Source of the DNA: Bacteroidales bacterium
GTDB taxonomy: Bacteria; Bacteroidota; Bacteroidia; Bacteroidales; F082
Assembly (NCBI GenBank): GCA_030683155.1
Contig: JAUXMV010000096.1
Coordinates: 1 to 63,830, forward strand
Direction: 5' to 3'
Length of the DNA stretch: 63,830 bases
Both the position numbers and the translations under genes were made by a program. Below the pieces are notes generated by a model. It saw only the letters and a list, made by a program, of their open reading frames with translations. It was not told the DNA's origin and did no database searches. Below, one piece after another: positions 40,547 to 49,335 of this stretch. The stretch's first letter is position 1; each line of letters starts with the position of its first letter.

Positions 40547-42760
40547 ATGGAAACTATATATCTGATTTTCATCATTGTTTTGTTTCTTCTTGCCATTTCC
40601 GACCTAATTGTTGGTGTGAGCAATGATGCAGTTAATTTTCTGAATTCGGCAGTTGGTTCAAAGGCGGCACCGTTGAAAATTGTAATGCTTGTGGCAGCAG
40701 CAGGGGTTCTTGCTGGAACTGTTTTTTCGGGTGGTATGATGGAAATCGCAAGAAGCGGGATTTTTTATCCTGATCAGTTCACTTTTGCCGATATAATGCT
40801 CATTTTTCTAGCGGTTATGATCACCGATGTGGTTTTGCTTGACACTTTCAACACCATAGGTTTTCCTACTTCAACAACGGTTTCATTGGTTTTTGAACTT
40901 ATGGGAGCAGCTGTAGCCATCGCTTTTTTTAAGATTGCCGGAGAAGGTGAATATGCCCGGCTTGGCGAATACATCAATTCGGCAAAAGCTTTAGCTGTTA
41001 TTTCGGGAATATTGCTTTCTGTTGTCATTGCTTTTACTGTCGGTTCCTTTATTCAGTTTTTAACCCGATTGATTTTCTCATTTAATTACGAGAAGAAGCT
41101 TAAATACCTTGGAGGACTTTTCGGAGGAATCGCTATTACAATCATCGTCTATTTTATTCTGATAAAAGGTTCAAAAGATGCCGCTTTTATGACACCCACC
41201 AACTATAATTGGGTTAAAGAAAACAGCACGCAAATCATTTTTTTCTGTTTTGCAGGCATCACCTCGCTGCTTTACCTGATTAACTTCTTTTTCAGAATTA
41301 ATGTACTGAAAATTGTTGTACTTGCAGGAACCTTCGCGCTGGCAATGGCTTTTGCGGGTAACGATCTGGTGAATTTCATCGGTGTACCGCTGGCCGGATA
41401 TGAGTCATATTTAACCTATATCAACAGTCCCGAATTTAGTGCCGACACTTTGTCAATGGAGGCACTCAATGGTGCAGTAAAAACACCACTTATATTTCTG
41501 CTTTTGTCTGGTGTAGTCATGGTTATTACACTTTACACATCGAGAAAAGCCCGCACTGTAATTATGACTGAAGTAAATCTTAGTCGTCAGGAGGAAGGTG
41601 AAGAAAGGTTTGGCTCTACAGCATTATCACGAAGTATAGTAAGTATTGGACTTCAATTAAACAAGTTTGTTTCAGGTATCCTGCCGGAAAGCACGAAAGA
41701 ATGGATATCAGAAAGGTTTGTTCCTCTTCCACGAAAGAAAAAGGAGAAAAACCTGCCTGCATTTGATCTGCTCAGGGCATCGGTGAATCTGGTGGTGTCA
41801 AGTGCGCTTATTGCACTAGGAACATCATTTAAACTCCCGCTTTCAACTACATATGTAACATTTATGGTGGCTATGGGTACGAGTCTTTCTGATGGAGCGT
41901 GGGATAGAGACAGCGCTGTTTACAGAATAACTGGCGTATTTTCTGTCATCGGAGGATGGTTTTTTACGGCCATTTCTGCTTTTACAATTTCATTTATTTT
42001 GGCGACATTGTTTTACTTCGGTGGAACAATAGCCATTTTTGCAATGATTTCAGTTGCAGCATTCATGGCCTACCGGACCCACAGAATACATCTGAAAAAA
42101 GAAGAAACAGGAAAAGCAATAAAAGCGAAAGAGGAGGCTGTAAACCCCGAAAACTTAATAGAATTCTGTGTCAAAAATTCAACAGAGGTTTTTTCAAAAG
42201 TTTCCACATTTTACAAACAGATTATTGCAGGAAATGAAAATACTGGCACTGGTGAATTAAGAGATCTTAGAAAGAATATTACATCTCTGCAAAAAGAAGC
42301 CAGGATGCAAAGAAAAATTATTACCCAGTTGCTGAAAGGAAATGTTGACCAAAAGGCGGATCAGGCCTATTACGCCATCAGAACACAGGATAATATTCTG
42401 GAGATAATTAATTGTATTGGTATTATGGCAGGTGCTTCACTCATTCATTTGACAAATCACCACAAGCCTTTAAACGAAACACAGATTGATGAACTTAAAG
42501 CAATTAATTACAGACTCTCGCTACTCATGAAGGGAATTACTCAGATGGTGATGCCAACTGAAACTACATTTGTGACGAATCATGATTTACTGAAGATCTC
42601 AGTGGAACATGAAATTGAGAAGAGCAGCAAAAACGAAGTACAAAGAATACGTGAAGAGGCTTCAGGTAACCGAAACAGCATTTTATTTATGAGCTTGCTG
42701 CAGGAATCAAGGAATATAGTGTACTTTTCATCACAGGTTATGCAGAGTCTTCTTAAATAA
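40547..42760 (+). CDS. inorganic phosphate transporter (PiT family) with PhoU-like tail
   Basis: The PiT signature occurs twice: GVSNDAVNFLNSAVGSKAA near the N-terminus and FAGNDLVNFIGVPLAGY in the middle, between about ten transmembrane helices. These form the Na+- or H+-coupled phosphate pathway. After the last helix the chain continues for about 200 residues (ENLIEFCVKNSTEVFSKV, later LLQESRNIVYFSSQ), a helical region like PhoU. PhoU-like domains control phosphate uptake, often as separate proteins. The total of 737 residues is much longer than a bare PiT permease. ATG 40547 is used; the upstream TTG is 12 bases away. Confidence 0.88.
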   Translation: METIYLIFIIVLFLLAISDLIVGVSNDAVNFLNSAVGSKAAPLKIVMLVAAAGVLAGTVFSGGMMEIARSGIFYPDQFTFADIMLIFLAVMITDVVLLDTFNTIGFPTSTTVSLVFELMGAAVAIAFFKIAGEGEYARLGEYINSAKALAVISGILLSVVIAFTVGSFIQFLTRLIFSFNYEKKLKYLGGLFGGIAITIIVYFILIKGSKDAAFMTPTNYNWVKENSTQIIFFCFAGITSLLYLINFFFRINVLKIVVLAGTFALAMAFAGNDLVNFIGVPLAGYESYLTYINSPEFSADTLSMEALNGAVKTPLIFLLLSGVVMVITLYTSRKARTVIMTEVNLSRQEEGEERFGSTALSRSIVSIGLQLNKFVSGILPESTKEWISERFVPLPRKKKEKNLPAFDLLRASVNLVVSSALIALGTSFKLPLSTTYVTFMVAMGTSLSDGAWDRDSAVYRITGVFSVIGGWFFTAISAFTISFILATLFYFGGTIAIFAMISVAAFMAYRTHRIHLKKEETGKAIKAKEEAVNPENLIEFCVKNSTEVFSKVSTFYKQIIAGNENTGTGELRDLRKNITSLQKEARMQRKIITQLLKGNVDQKADQAYYAIRTQDNILEIINCIGIMAGASLIHLTNHHKPLNETQIDELKAINYRLSLLMKGITQMVMPTETTFVTNHDLLKISVEHEIEKSSKNEVQRIREEASGNRNSILFMSLLQESRNIVYFSSQVMQSLLK

Positions 42761-42799
42761 ATGATGCTTTACACTTGTCTTAACAATTAAGCCAATACA

Positions 42800-43429
42800 A
42801 TGAATGAGGTTTTTTCTGAAATTACCTTATGGTATTTCAGTAATATTAATTATTACACCATTACATTGCTTATGGTGATTGAGAGTTCGTTTATACCCTT
42901 CCCATCAGAGATTATAGTTCCTCCGGCTGCCTTCAAAGCTGCATCAGGTGAGCTGAACATCTTTCTGGTAGTATTTTTTTCAACCCTCGGAGCCTTGATT
43001 GGCGCATTATTCAACTATTATTTTGCGTTATGGATAGGCAGGTCTGCTGTGTATGCCTTGTCTGAAACAAGATTGGCAAGGATGCTAATGATTCAGCCTG
43101 CTTCCATAAAAAAAGCAGAGGATTTTTTTATAAGTCACGGCAATTCCTCAACTTTTATCGGCCGACTGATTCCGGCAATACGTCAGTTGATTTATATCCC
43201 CGCAGGACTGGCAAAGATGCCTTTGAAAAATTTTGTTGTGTACACCACATCCGGCGCATTGTTGTGGAACATTATTCTTGCTGCAATCGGTTACTATTTT
43301 CCAAAAGAACTGATAGATAAGTACTACCATCAGATAAATATCCTTATGATAATAGCAGGAGTGTTTTTTTTGATTTATCTACTTTATCTGGGCTTTTTCA
43401 GTAAGCCTGCCAAAAAATCCACCATATAA
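42800..43429 (+). CDS. DedA family membrane protein
   Basis: This 209-residue protein has the DedA/VTT pattern: SSFIPFPSEIIVPPAAF near residue 30, then SHGNSSTFIGRLIPAIRQLIYIPAGLAKM around residue 115-143, with four to five hydrophobic segments. DedA proteins are proton-coupled scramblases or flippases of lipids such as undecaprenyl phosphate. It lies 39 bases after the phosphate permease and 38 bases before the antiporter, so the three are probably one operon of ion/lipid transport. Confidence 0.9.
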   Translation: MNEVFSEITLWYFSNINYYTITLLMVIESSFIPFPSEIIVPPAAFKAASGELNIFLVVFFSTLGALIGALFNYYFALWIGRSAVYALSETRLARMLMIQPASIKKAEDFFISHGNSSTFIGRLIPAIRQLIYIPAGLAKMPLKNFVVYTTSGALLWNIILAAIGYYFPKELIDKYYHQINILMIIAGVFFLIYLLYLGFFSKPAKKSTI

Positions 43430-43467
43430 CTTAAGCGTTAACGTTAACAAACCAAAACAATTTAAAA

Positions 43468-44421
43468 ATGGTAGCTCAAATATTATTATTGATACTTGGA
43501 TTTGTAATTTTGATTAAAGGTGCTGATTGGCTTGTTGATGGAGGGTCTGCATTAGCAAGGAAGTACAAGATATCAGAATTAGCGATAGGTCTGACTATAG
43601 TTGCATTCGGTACATCGATGCCTGAACTGGTAGTAAATACTTTTGCTGCCTATCAATCACATGCTGACATTGTTTTCGGCAATATTATCGGTAGCAATAT
43701 TTTTAACTTATTTGCAATACTAGGCATTGCGGGATTGATTGCTCCATTGGTTGTTCAATCAAGCACAGTTTGGAAAGAAATTCCTATTTCTTTTCTTGCT
43801 GCTCTATTATTGTTGCTCCTTACCAATAGCTTTGTATCTGAAAACGAAATTCTTACAAGGATTGATGGAATAATTCTGTTGGTTTGCTTTGGCATGTTCC
43901 TTTATTATGTCTTTCTGCAAATGAAAAGTGATATTACACTGTCTGATATAAACCGAAAAGAGTTGTCGAACTTTAAAATAGGGCTGTTTATTTTTCTTGG
44001 CCTCGCATTTTTAATTATTGGCGGAAGACTTGTTGTTATCAACGCTGTAGAGATTGCTGGTTCTTTGGGTATCAGCGAGACAATAATCGGATTAACGATT
44101 GTAGCTGCAGGTACATCTTTGCCTGAACTTGCAACATCTGTTGTAGCTGCAATTAAAAAAAATAATGATATTGCTGTTGGTAATATTATTGGGTCCAATA
44201 TTTTTAATATTTTCTTTATTCTCGGAGTAAGTGCCCTGATAAAACCGGTTGATTTTAATATCAAATTCAACTTCGATATTTATCTATTAGGAGCCGGAAC
44301 GCTAATGGTATTTCTTGCCATGTTTTCGGGAAAGAAAATGAAATTGGACAGATGGGAGGCCGGAATTTTGTTGATGATTTACATCGGATACAATATATTA
44401 TTGATTTATAGAGAAGTATAA
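43468..44421 (+). CDS. calcium/sodium antiporter (CaCA family, YrbG-like)
   Basis: The 317-residue membrane protein contains the two inverted alpha-repeats of the Ca2+/cation antiporter superfamily. They are FGTSMPELVVNTFAA followed by GNIIGSNIFNLF, and AGTSLPELATSVVAA followed by GNIIGSNIFNIF. The paired Glu residues bind Ca2+. It likely exports Ca2+ in exchange for Na+ or H+. Its 5' leader holds a GTTAACGTTAAC palindrome (43437-43448) of unknown use. Confidence 0.93.
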   Translation: MVAQILLLILGFVILIKGADWLVDGGSALARKYKISELAIGLTIVAFGTSMPELVVNTFAAYQSHADIVFGNIIGSNIFNLFAILGIAGLIAPLVVQSSTVWKEIPISFLAALLLLLLTNSFVSENEILTRIDGIILLVCFGMFLYYVFLQMKSDITLSDINRKELSNFKIGLFIFLGLAFLIIGGRLVVINAVEIAGSLGISETIIGLTIVAAGTSLPELATSVVAAIKKNNDIAVGNIIGSNIFNIFFILGVSALIKPVDFNIKFNFDIYLLGAGTLMVFLAMFSGKKMKLDRWEAGILLMIYIGYNILLIYREV

Positions 44422-44581
44422 AATCATCATGCAAACAAGCAAATCCTTAATCAGACAGCCATTAATATCTCCGCTCAGCTATGTCTGTGACCACATCGCT
44501 TTAAATCTCTCATCCCTAAGTTCTGATATAAAAGCCCTAGCAGTTAAATTCAATTCAAAAAAAAAACGAAATTTAGAACAC

Positions 44582-44830
44582 ATGAATCAGGATGAACTAT
44601 CTCAATTATCCGACAAAGAATTGCTCGAGGCAGCAAAAAACAACAAGCCATCACCCATAATTGATGCATTTTTTATTGGGTTTTTAGTTGGAATAATAAT
44701 TTATAGTGTGGCTGCCAGCACATGGGGGTTTCTTACCTTAATTCCATTGTATTTAATTTACATATTCTTGAAAAAACCAAAGAAATATGAACGACTGAGA
44801 AGGGAATTGAAAAATCGAAACTTAGAGTAG
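44582..44830 (+). CDS. small two-helix membrane protein, unknown function
   Basis: From the ATG at 44582 the protein is 82 residues: a charged N-terminus (ELSQLSDKELLEAAKNN), two hydrophobic helices (AFFIGFLVGIIIYSV and LTLIPLYLIYIFL) and a basic tail. It lacks similarity I recognise beyond small Bacteroidetes membrane proteins. The longer frame from 44429 has low-quality coding. The stop codon lies at the border of an inserted TIR element, whose target duplication restored the same TAG. Confidence 0.6.
   Translation: MNQDELSQLSDKELLEAAKNNKPSPIIDAFFIGFLVGIIIYSVAASTWGFLTLIPLYLIYIFLKKPKKYERLRRELKNRNLE
44823..44829. repeat. target-site duplication, left copy (TAGAGTA)
   Basis: TAGAGTA directly precedes the element end GGGCTTGCT. 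The same 7 bases follow the other end at 47073-47079. Confidence 0.8.
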
Positions 44831-45023
44831 GGCTTGCTAAAAAAATACTAATCTATTGTATTATAAGAAGTTACTTCGAATATTTCTTATTTCTTGTGCA
44901 AGGATTTGGCAGGTATTGGTTAAAAAACCTTGCATCAGATATTTCGGTGCGCTGCACCTTTAAACCCACCACCGGATATAATTCTAATCGGGTAGGAAGC
45001 GGCTTTCGCCGCTGTCCCCCCAC

Positions 45024-45057
45024 ACCACCTGGCATACGTACTCCGTACCAAGGCGGT
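45024..45057 (-). ncRNA. group II intron domain V
   Basis: On the minus strand ACCGCCT-t-GGTACG-gagta-CGTATGCC-AGGTGGT folds into the 34-nt two-stem hairpin typical of catalytic domain V, directly followed by domain VI. It lies 14 bases after the maturase stop codon. Confidence 0.78.
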
Positions 45058-45070
45058 TTCTATTAATCTT

Positions 45071-46483
45071 TTAAACCGACATACGTACTTTTAGAGATAA
45101 TAGTCCTTGTTTTGCGAACCAAAGGTTGTCCATTGCTGTTGCTACAACTACTTTTTTCGACATCTCCCACCAGCCTTGACTGTACATTACCACATTCCAG
45201 CTCTTATGTTTCGGGATACCCATCCCTGTTAAAAGCTTTACGATGGTGTATCGTCGTCCACATTGTTTGAGTCGGTAGCAGCGTAGCTTCCTGCGTATCC
45301 ATCCATCAATTGCCGTGAACTCGGATAACCAGCTGTTTGCCAGCATGAAATAGTTCGTCCATCCTCTGATAACAAGGTTTAGCTCTTTGATGAGTTGATC
45401 AAATCTTACCCCTCTGTTTCTTCGCGTGATCTCTCTGACCTTGTCTTTTAATCGGTTGATGGTTTTGTCGGATACGCGTATGCCTCCATTGGGAAGACAG
45501 GTGTAGCCCAGAAATTTAACTTCTGAACAGTGTCTGACTCCGCTTTTCTCTCTGTTTACCTTGAGCTTGAGTTTGCCCTCAATAAACTTGATGAGTGAGG
45601 CTAATATGCGTTCTCCGGCTTTACGACTCTTTACGAAAATGTTGCAGTCGTCTGCATAGCGGCAGAAGCTATGTCCGCGCTTTTCCAGCTCTTTATCCAG
45701 CTCGTCTAAGACAATATTGGATAGTAGTGGGGATAGCGGACCTCCCTGTGGCGTGCCTGCCGTGCGTTGTTCTACTAGTCCGCCTTCCATCATTCCAGCT
45801 CTAAGGTAGGCATGGATAAGTCGCAATAGTCGCTTGTCTCCTATGCCTTTGCTTAGTCTCTGCATTAATCGGTCGTGGTTGATTTTGTCGAAGAATTTCT
45901 CCATATCAATGTCCACTACCCATTCTTTACCCGATTTGATGAAGTTTGAGGCTTGCTGAACCGCTTGTTGTGCACTCCGTCCTGGTCGGAATCCATAGCT
46001 GTTCTCGCTGAACATCGGATCGTAGTGTTGGCTTAGCTTCTGATGGATTGCCTGCTGGACTAATCGGTCTTTGACCGTTGGGATGCCAAGCATGCGCTTG
46101 CCTCCGCCTGGTTTGGGTATCTCTACTTTACTTACCGGGCTTACCTGATAGCTTTGCTCAAGTATTTCCTTACGCAGGTTGTTGATGTTCTTACCCATCC
46201 ATTGGCGCAGTTCTGCTATATCCATCTTGTCTATGCCTGCACTGCCTTTGTTGGCCGATACTTGTTTATAGGCCTTGTTTAAGTTCACATATTCTACTAC
46301 CTCCTCTAAAATGTTTGTGGTTAAGGTACGCTGTCTTTCCAATTGCGAAAGATCTTCAACTCCTTTGTCTTGACTCCTGATAGTGCCGCCTTCGGTGTCA
46401 TGGCAAGGTGCATTGGTCTGCTTATCAAATAGTCTTAACTGATAGCCTTCCTGATTTTTCTGTTGCTCTTCTCTTTTACGCAT
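45071..46483 (-). CDS. ltrA: group II intron reverse transcriptase/maturase
   Basis: The 470-residue protein has RT blocks in order: GSAGIDKM, RMLGIPTVKDRLVQQAI, SYGFRPGRSAQQA, DIDMEKFFDKINHD, GTPQGGPLSPLLSNI, and catalytic CRYADDCNIF (about residue 270). The thumb and maturase X domain follow (LIKELNLVIRGWTNYFMLANS, then WIRRKLRCYRLKQCG). There is no HNH endonuclease domain, so insertion would use nicked or replicating DNA rather than second-strand cleavage. All catalytic motifs are intact, so the intron may be active. Confidence 0.93.
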   Translation of the reverse strand: MRKREEQQKNQEGYQLRLFDKQTNAPCHDTEGGTIRSQDKGVEDLSQLERQRTLTTNILEEVVEYVNLNKAYKQVSANKGSAGIDKMDIAELRQWMGKNINNLRKEILEQSYQVSPVSKVEIPKPGGGKRMLGIPTVKDRLVQQAIHQKLSQHYDPMFSENSYGFRPGRSAQQAVQQASNFIKSGKEWVVDIDMEKFFDKINHDRLMQRLSKGIGDKRLLRLIHAYLRAGMMEGGLVEQRTAGTPQGGPLSPLLSNIVLDELDKELEKRGHSFCRYADDCNIFVKSRKAGERILASLIKFIEGKLKLKVNREKSGVRHCSEVKFLGYTCLPNGGIRVSDKTINRLKDKVREITRRNRGVRFDQLIKELNLVIRGWTNYFMLANSWLSEFTAIDGWIRRKLRCYRLKQCGRRYTIVKLLTGMGIPKHKSWNVVMYSQGWWEMSKKVVVATAMDNLWFAKQGLLSLKVRMSV

Positions 46484-47072
46484 TGTTTAAAGTGCTTCCC
46501 TTGATTAATAGATTCAGGCCTTCGATAGTTTGTGAGTCCTCCAGCTCTCTTTGCTGGCTCGTTTCATTATCTACTACGCCTTCTGCTGACTTCTCTGCGG
46601 TGTTCGCTCGCAGGTTTCCCATTGAACTATCTGATCTCTCAGATCCCGCAGAGATCTCCCGGGGGAAGTAGTATACCTTTCACTTTGATGTGCCGGATTT
46701 ACCCCTCTTTCCTCCGGATGACTATCGGGCTTGCTGATTTATGGGTCAGTTACCCGGAAAGACAGGCCTCATATCCGATTTCTGTTCGTCACATCAAAGT
46801 TTTGTCTAGGGCTTCCTTCAGATTCACAATCGCTCGTGACACCCTTGCCTTCGACTATGGAATTCCCGTCATCAGGGCTCCCTTGGGACTTGTGGGTTAA
46901 CCCTCGCACCCTTTAGGTTTACTACATGCCCGGCACACCAAAGATTACCGGTGCGCTGCACCTGAAAACTGAGCCACAGAGTGGCGATAATCTTTGTAGA
47001 ATATACAAACAGAATTGAAACGAGAGGTGCAGCGCACCGAAATATCAACATTCTGAGTTTTTCAGCAAGCCC

Positions 47073-47079
47073 TAGAGTA
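47073..47079. repeat. target-site duplication, right copy (TAGAGTA)
   Basis: Second copy of TAGAGTA, immediately outside the right element end CAAGCCC. Confidence 0.8.
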
Positions 47080-47248
47080 GATGATGTCGGGAATCTGTAA
47101 AAAAACGCAAATCAGAGCAAAAAAATTACTACTCTCTTTAACTCACAGCCCTGGACGGTCTGCGCCTTAGTCGCTTTCCACTGCCAAGTCTAACCGTCGC
47201 TCAGTAGACCCATCGCTTCGTTCGCTAAAATCGCTAAGTTCGCTTAAG

Positions 47249-48223
47249 TTATTCATAAATCAATCCGATTTCTTTTTTAACGCGATCGATCAAAGTAATT
47301 AAATGGATACTCATGCTTAATGGCAATTTCGTGCTCTCGGTTTCATAGTTCAAAAGGCATTTATTTACTTCTTCGATTTCATAGCTATAGCCATTTCCTT
47401 GATACTTTATATCCAATACTTCTTTTTCACCGTTTCGTGAAATGGTCATTTTTTCGGTATGATGAAACCTGGTGTGAAGTTGTATGCTGCCGTTTTCGCC
47501 ATAGATAAAAGCTTCAGTGGGTGTATCTGCTTCAATGGTAGATTCAAGACTCGCTTTGGCGCCATTATCGTAATCGAACAGCATTGAGCAATAAGCGTCA
47601 ACATCCGTTGGTGTCATGCGTGCCATCACCTTCATTTCGCTTGGAATTCCCAACGTTAAAAGACTAAAATAAATGGGATAAATGCCTATATCCAACAAAG
47701 AGCCTCCTCCTAATTTTTTATTGTACACCCTGCCTTCGGGATTTGTGTCTGCTTTGAATCCAAAATCAGCACGAATGAACCTCAGCTCTCCTATTGTTTT
47801 CTTGTTCAGAATTTCAATCAATTTCTGGGTTGCAGGAATGAATCTTGTCCAGATGCCTTCCATTAGAAACACATTCCGCAACTTTGCTTCGGCGATCATC
47901 TGTTTTACTTGCTTAGCATCGATGCCCATTGGTTTTTCGCACAGCACTGCCTTGCCCTTTTTTAAACACATTATTGTATTTTCGTAATGAAAGCTATTGG
48001 GTGTGGCGATGTAAATGACATCTATTTCAGGATCATCGGCCAAAGCTTCGTAAGAGTCAAAATATTTGGTTGAATTGTAGTGTGTAGCGAAATTTTCAGC
48101 TTTGGCAATATCCCGGGAGGCAACGCCATAAAGCTTTGAGATTGTTGACAATTGCAAATCAGCTGCAAACTTATTGGCGATTTTGCCTAAACCTATGATA
48201 CCCCAATTAATTTTTTTCTGCAT
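47249..48223 (-). CDS. Gfo/Idh/MocA family oxidoreductase
   Basis: The 324-residue protein has an N-terminal Rossmann NAD(P)-binding site (WGIIGLGKIANKFA), VIYIATPNSFH near residue 71, and the family's EKP motif (VLCEKPMGIDA) near residue 95. The C-terminal catalytic half (SLLDIGIYPIYFSLLTLG) contains a conserved His/Asp region. Members oxidise or reduce sugars, polyols or dihydrodiols; the substrate cannot be told. It is transcribed alone. Confidence 0.9.
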   Translation of the reverse strand: MQKKINWGIIGLGKIANKFAADLQLSTISKLYGVASRDIAKAENFATHYNSTKYFDSYEALADDPEIDVIYIATPNSFHYENTIMCLKKGKAVLCEKPMGIDAKQVKQMIAEAKLRNVFLMEGIWTRFIPATQKLIEILNKKTIGELRFIRADFGFKADTNPEGRVYNKKLGGGSLLDIGIYPIYFSLLTLGIPSEMKVMARMTPTDVDAYCSMLFDYDNGAKASLESTIEADTPTEAFIYGENGSIQLHTRFHHTEKMTISRNGEKEVLDIKYQGNGYSYEIEEVNKCLLNYETESTKLPLSMSIHLITLIDRVKKEIGLIYE

Positions 48224-48493
48224 TATTTCAATTTTGTTTATGCTTGCCTGAAAACTGATTATAAAAATAAGATTTTTAATGATTCATGATAAAAGATTCC
48301 AGATTCATCCCGCTGCGGCAGGACCAGATTCTAGAGATTTTGTGATCAACTTATAAATTTTTACAGTTCACTATTCACTATTCACTCATCATGTTCTTGA
48401 AGTTTAGACTTTTCTTTGCGCCAAAGACCATTATTCAAAAATATTTTCGCTGGAGCGCAGCCCCATTCCTCCAAATTTTAAATAGTCAAATTG

Positions 48494-49135
48494 TTAATCC
48501 TTCAGGCAACGAACAGAAAAACCGCAGCGCTTATTATCGTAGCCCCTGACGATTTCACCGTAGCCCAGGCTGCGATACCAGGCAACCGTGGTAAGGGCCT
48601 CCGTTGAACTCCACCAGTTAGCGTTGGCGCCAATACCGGAGAAAGTCCCGCCGCTGCTACGGTTGCCGCCCGGCAGACCTGTGAAACCGCTGCTATTAGT
48701 AGATCCGGTGTTTGGGATTGTCCAATGTGCGGCACCTGTTTCTTTCATTTTATTCGGTGCTGCTGCATCCCCGCCTAAACCCGATGATAATGCAGTCCAT
48801 TCTGCATCTGTAGGTATATGATAGCCGGCAGGTGCTAAACCTCTTGGATCATTAACAGCATACCAATTGTATAGCTTGCCATATGTTGCACCATAAGTTG
48901 CAGAATCATTATTATACCAGCACCATGCACCGGTAGTTAATTCAATCCAGGCATTCTGGTCGGATACGTATTGTATAAGTTCACCATTTTTATAAGTGCT
49001 CACATCCAGATTTTTAAGCATCCATACCTAAGTACCAATTGTAACAGTAGGTGTCGGGTCCGGTTCCGGGCTGGGACTTTTTTTACAGGCAACAATGCAT
49101 ATCATCACTGCAAGTATAGAAATCATCCTTTTCAT
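48494..49135 (-). pseudogene. FISUMP-domain lipoprotein with an in-frame TAG at codon 36
   Basis: From ATG 49133-49135 the protein starts MKRMISILAVMICIVACKKS, a lipoprotein signal. It runs through VTIGT to a TAG (49028-49030), then VWMLKNLDVSTYKNGE. In relatives this linker reads VTIGTQVWMxxNL, so the TAG probably replaced a Gln codon (CAG to TAG). The downstream domain is complete: LYNWYAVND, GYHIPTDAEWTAL, SSGFTGLPGGNR, WWSSTE and SVRCLKD are fibrobacter-succinogenes-major-paralogue signatures. Only one base change is needed to restore a 213-residue product. Confidence 0.85.
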
Positions 49136-49229
49136 TCTGTTTCATTCTGAATGAGTTATTTATTGGCAAATATACATTAATTAAAAAGGTAGTAATTGTC
49201 AGGTGGACGCTAAGTTTCACTTAAGTCTC

Positions 49230-49330
49230 AAAGTTTGAAGGTCTGAAGGTCTGAAGGTCGGAAGGTCTGAAGGTCTGAAGGTCAGAAGGTCTTAAGGTCT
49301 GAAGGTCTGAAGGTCTGGGGGTCGGAAAGT
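49230..49330 (+). repeat. simple repeat, 8-bp unit GGTCTGAA
   Basis: About twelve degenerate copies of GGTCTGAA or GGTCGGAA lie just 3' of the epimerase gene. The reverse complement form appears at 50258-50330 on the gene's other side and at 60659-60718. No transcription role is visible. Confidence 0.8.
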
Positions 49331-49335
49331 CTCGC

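Larger units (their letters stand above)
44987..46938 (-). mobile_element. group II intron
   Basis: The borders come from comparison with the intron-less copy at 62190-62280. The match stops after CGGTAATCTTTG and resumes at TAGAATTATATCC. The intron therefore begins GTGTGCCGGGC (a standard GUGYG start, 46938 downward) and ends CCTACCCGAT at 44987. It is about 1952 nt and encodes a reverse transcriptase. A domain V hairpin and a domain VI hairpin (AGCGGC-gaaa-GCCGCT, 44997-45014) precede the 3' end. The second GUGCG at 46909 downward is an internal motif, not the start. Confidence 0.82.
44830..47072 (-). mobile_element. TIR element, MITE-like, interrupted by a group II intron
   Basis: Both ends carry the inverted repeat GGGCTTGCT(A/G)AAAAA. 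The element is flanked by TAGAGTA duplications (44823-44829, 47073-47079). Without its intron it would be about 290 bp and contains three GGTGCAGCGCACC palindromes (44948-44960, 46950-46962, 47031-47043). It encodes no transposase, so it must have moved with one in trans. Its right half (reverse strand) matches 60562-60656 and its left half matches 62190-62382, the two ends of another copy. It landed at the stop codon of a small membrane-protein gene. Confidence 0.8.

Noticed and set aside
46905-46909. GTGCG as the 5' end of the group II intron
   Set aside because: Comparison with the intron-less copy shows the extra sequence beginning 29 bases further upstream at GTGTGCC; GTGCG is an internal motif.
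49230-49330. Possible CRISPR or regulatory array
   Set aside because: It is an 8-bp simple repeat without spacers.
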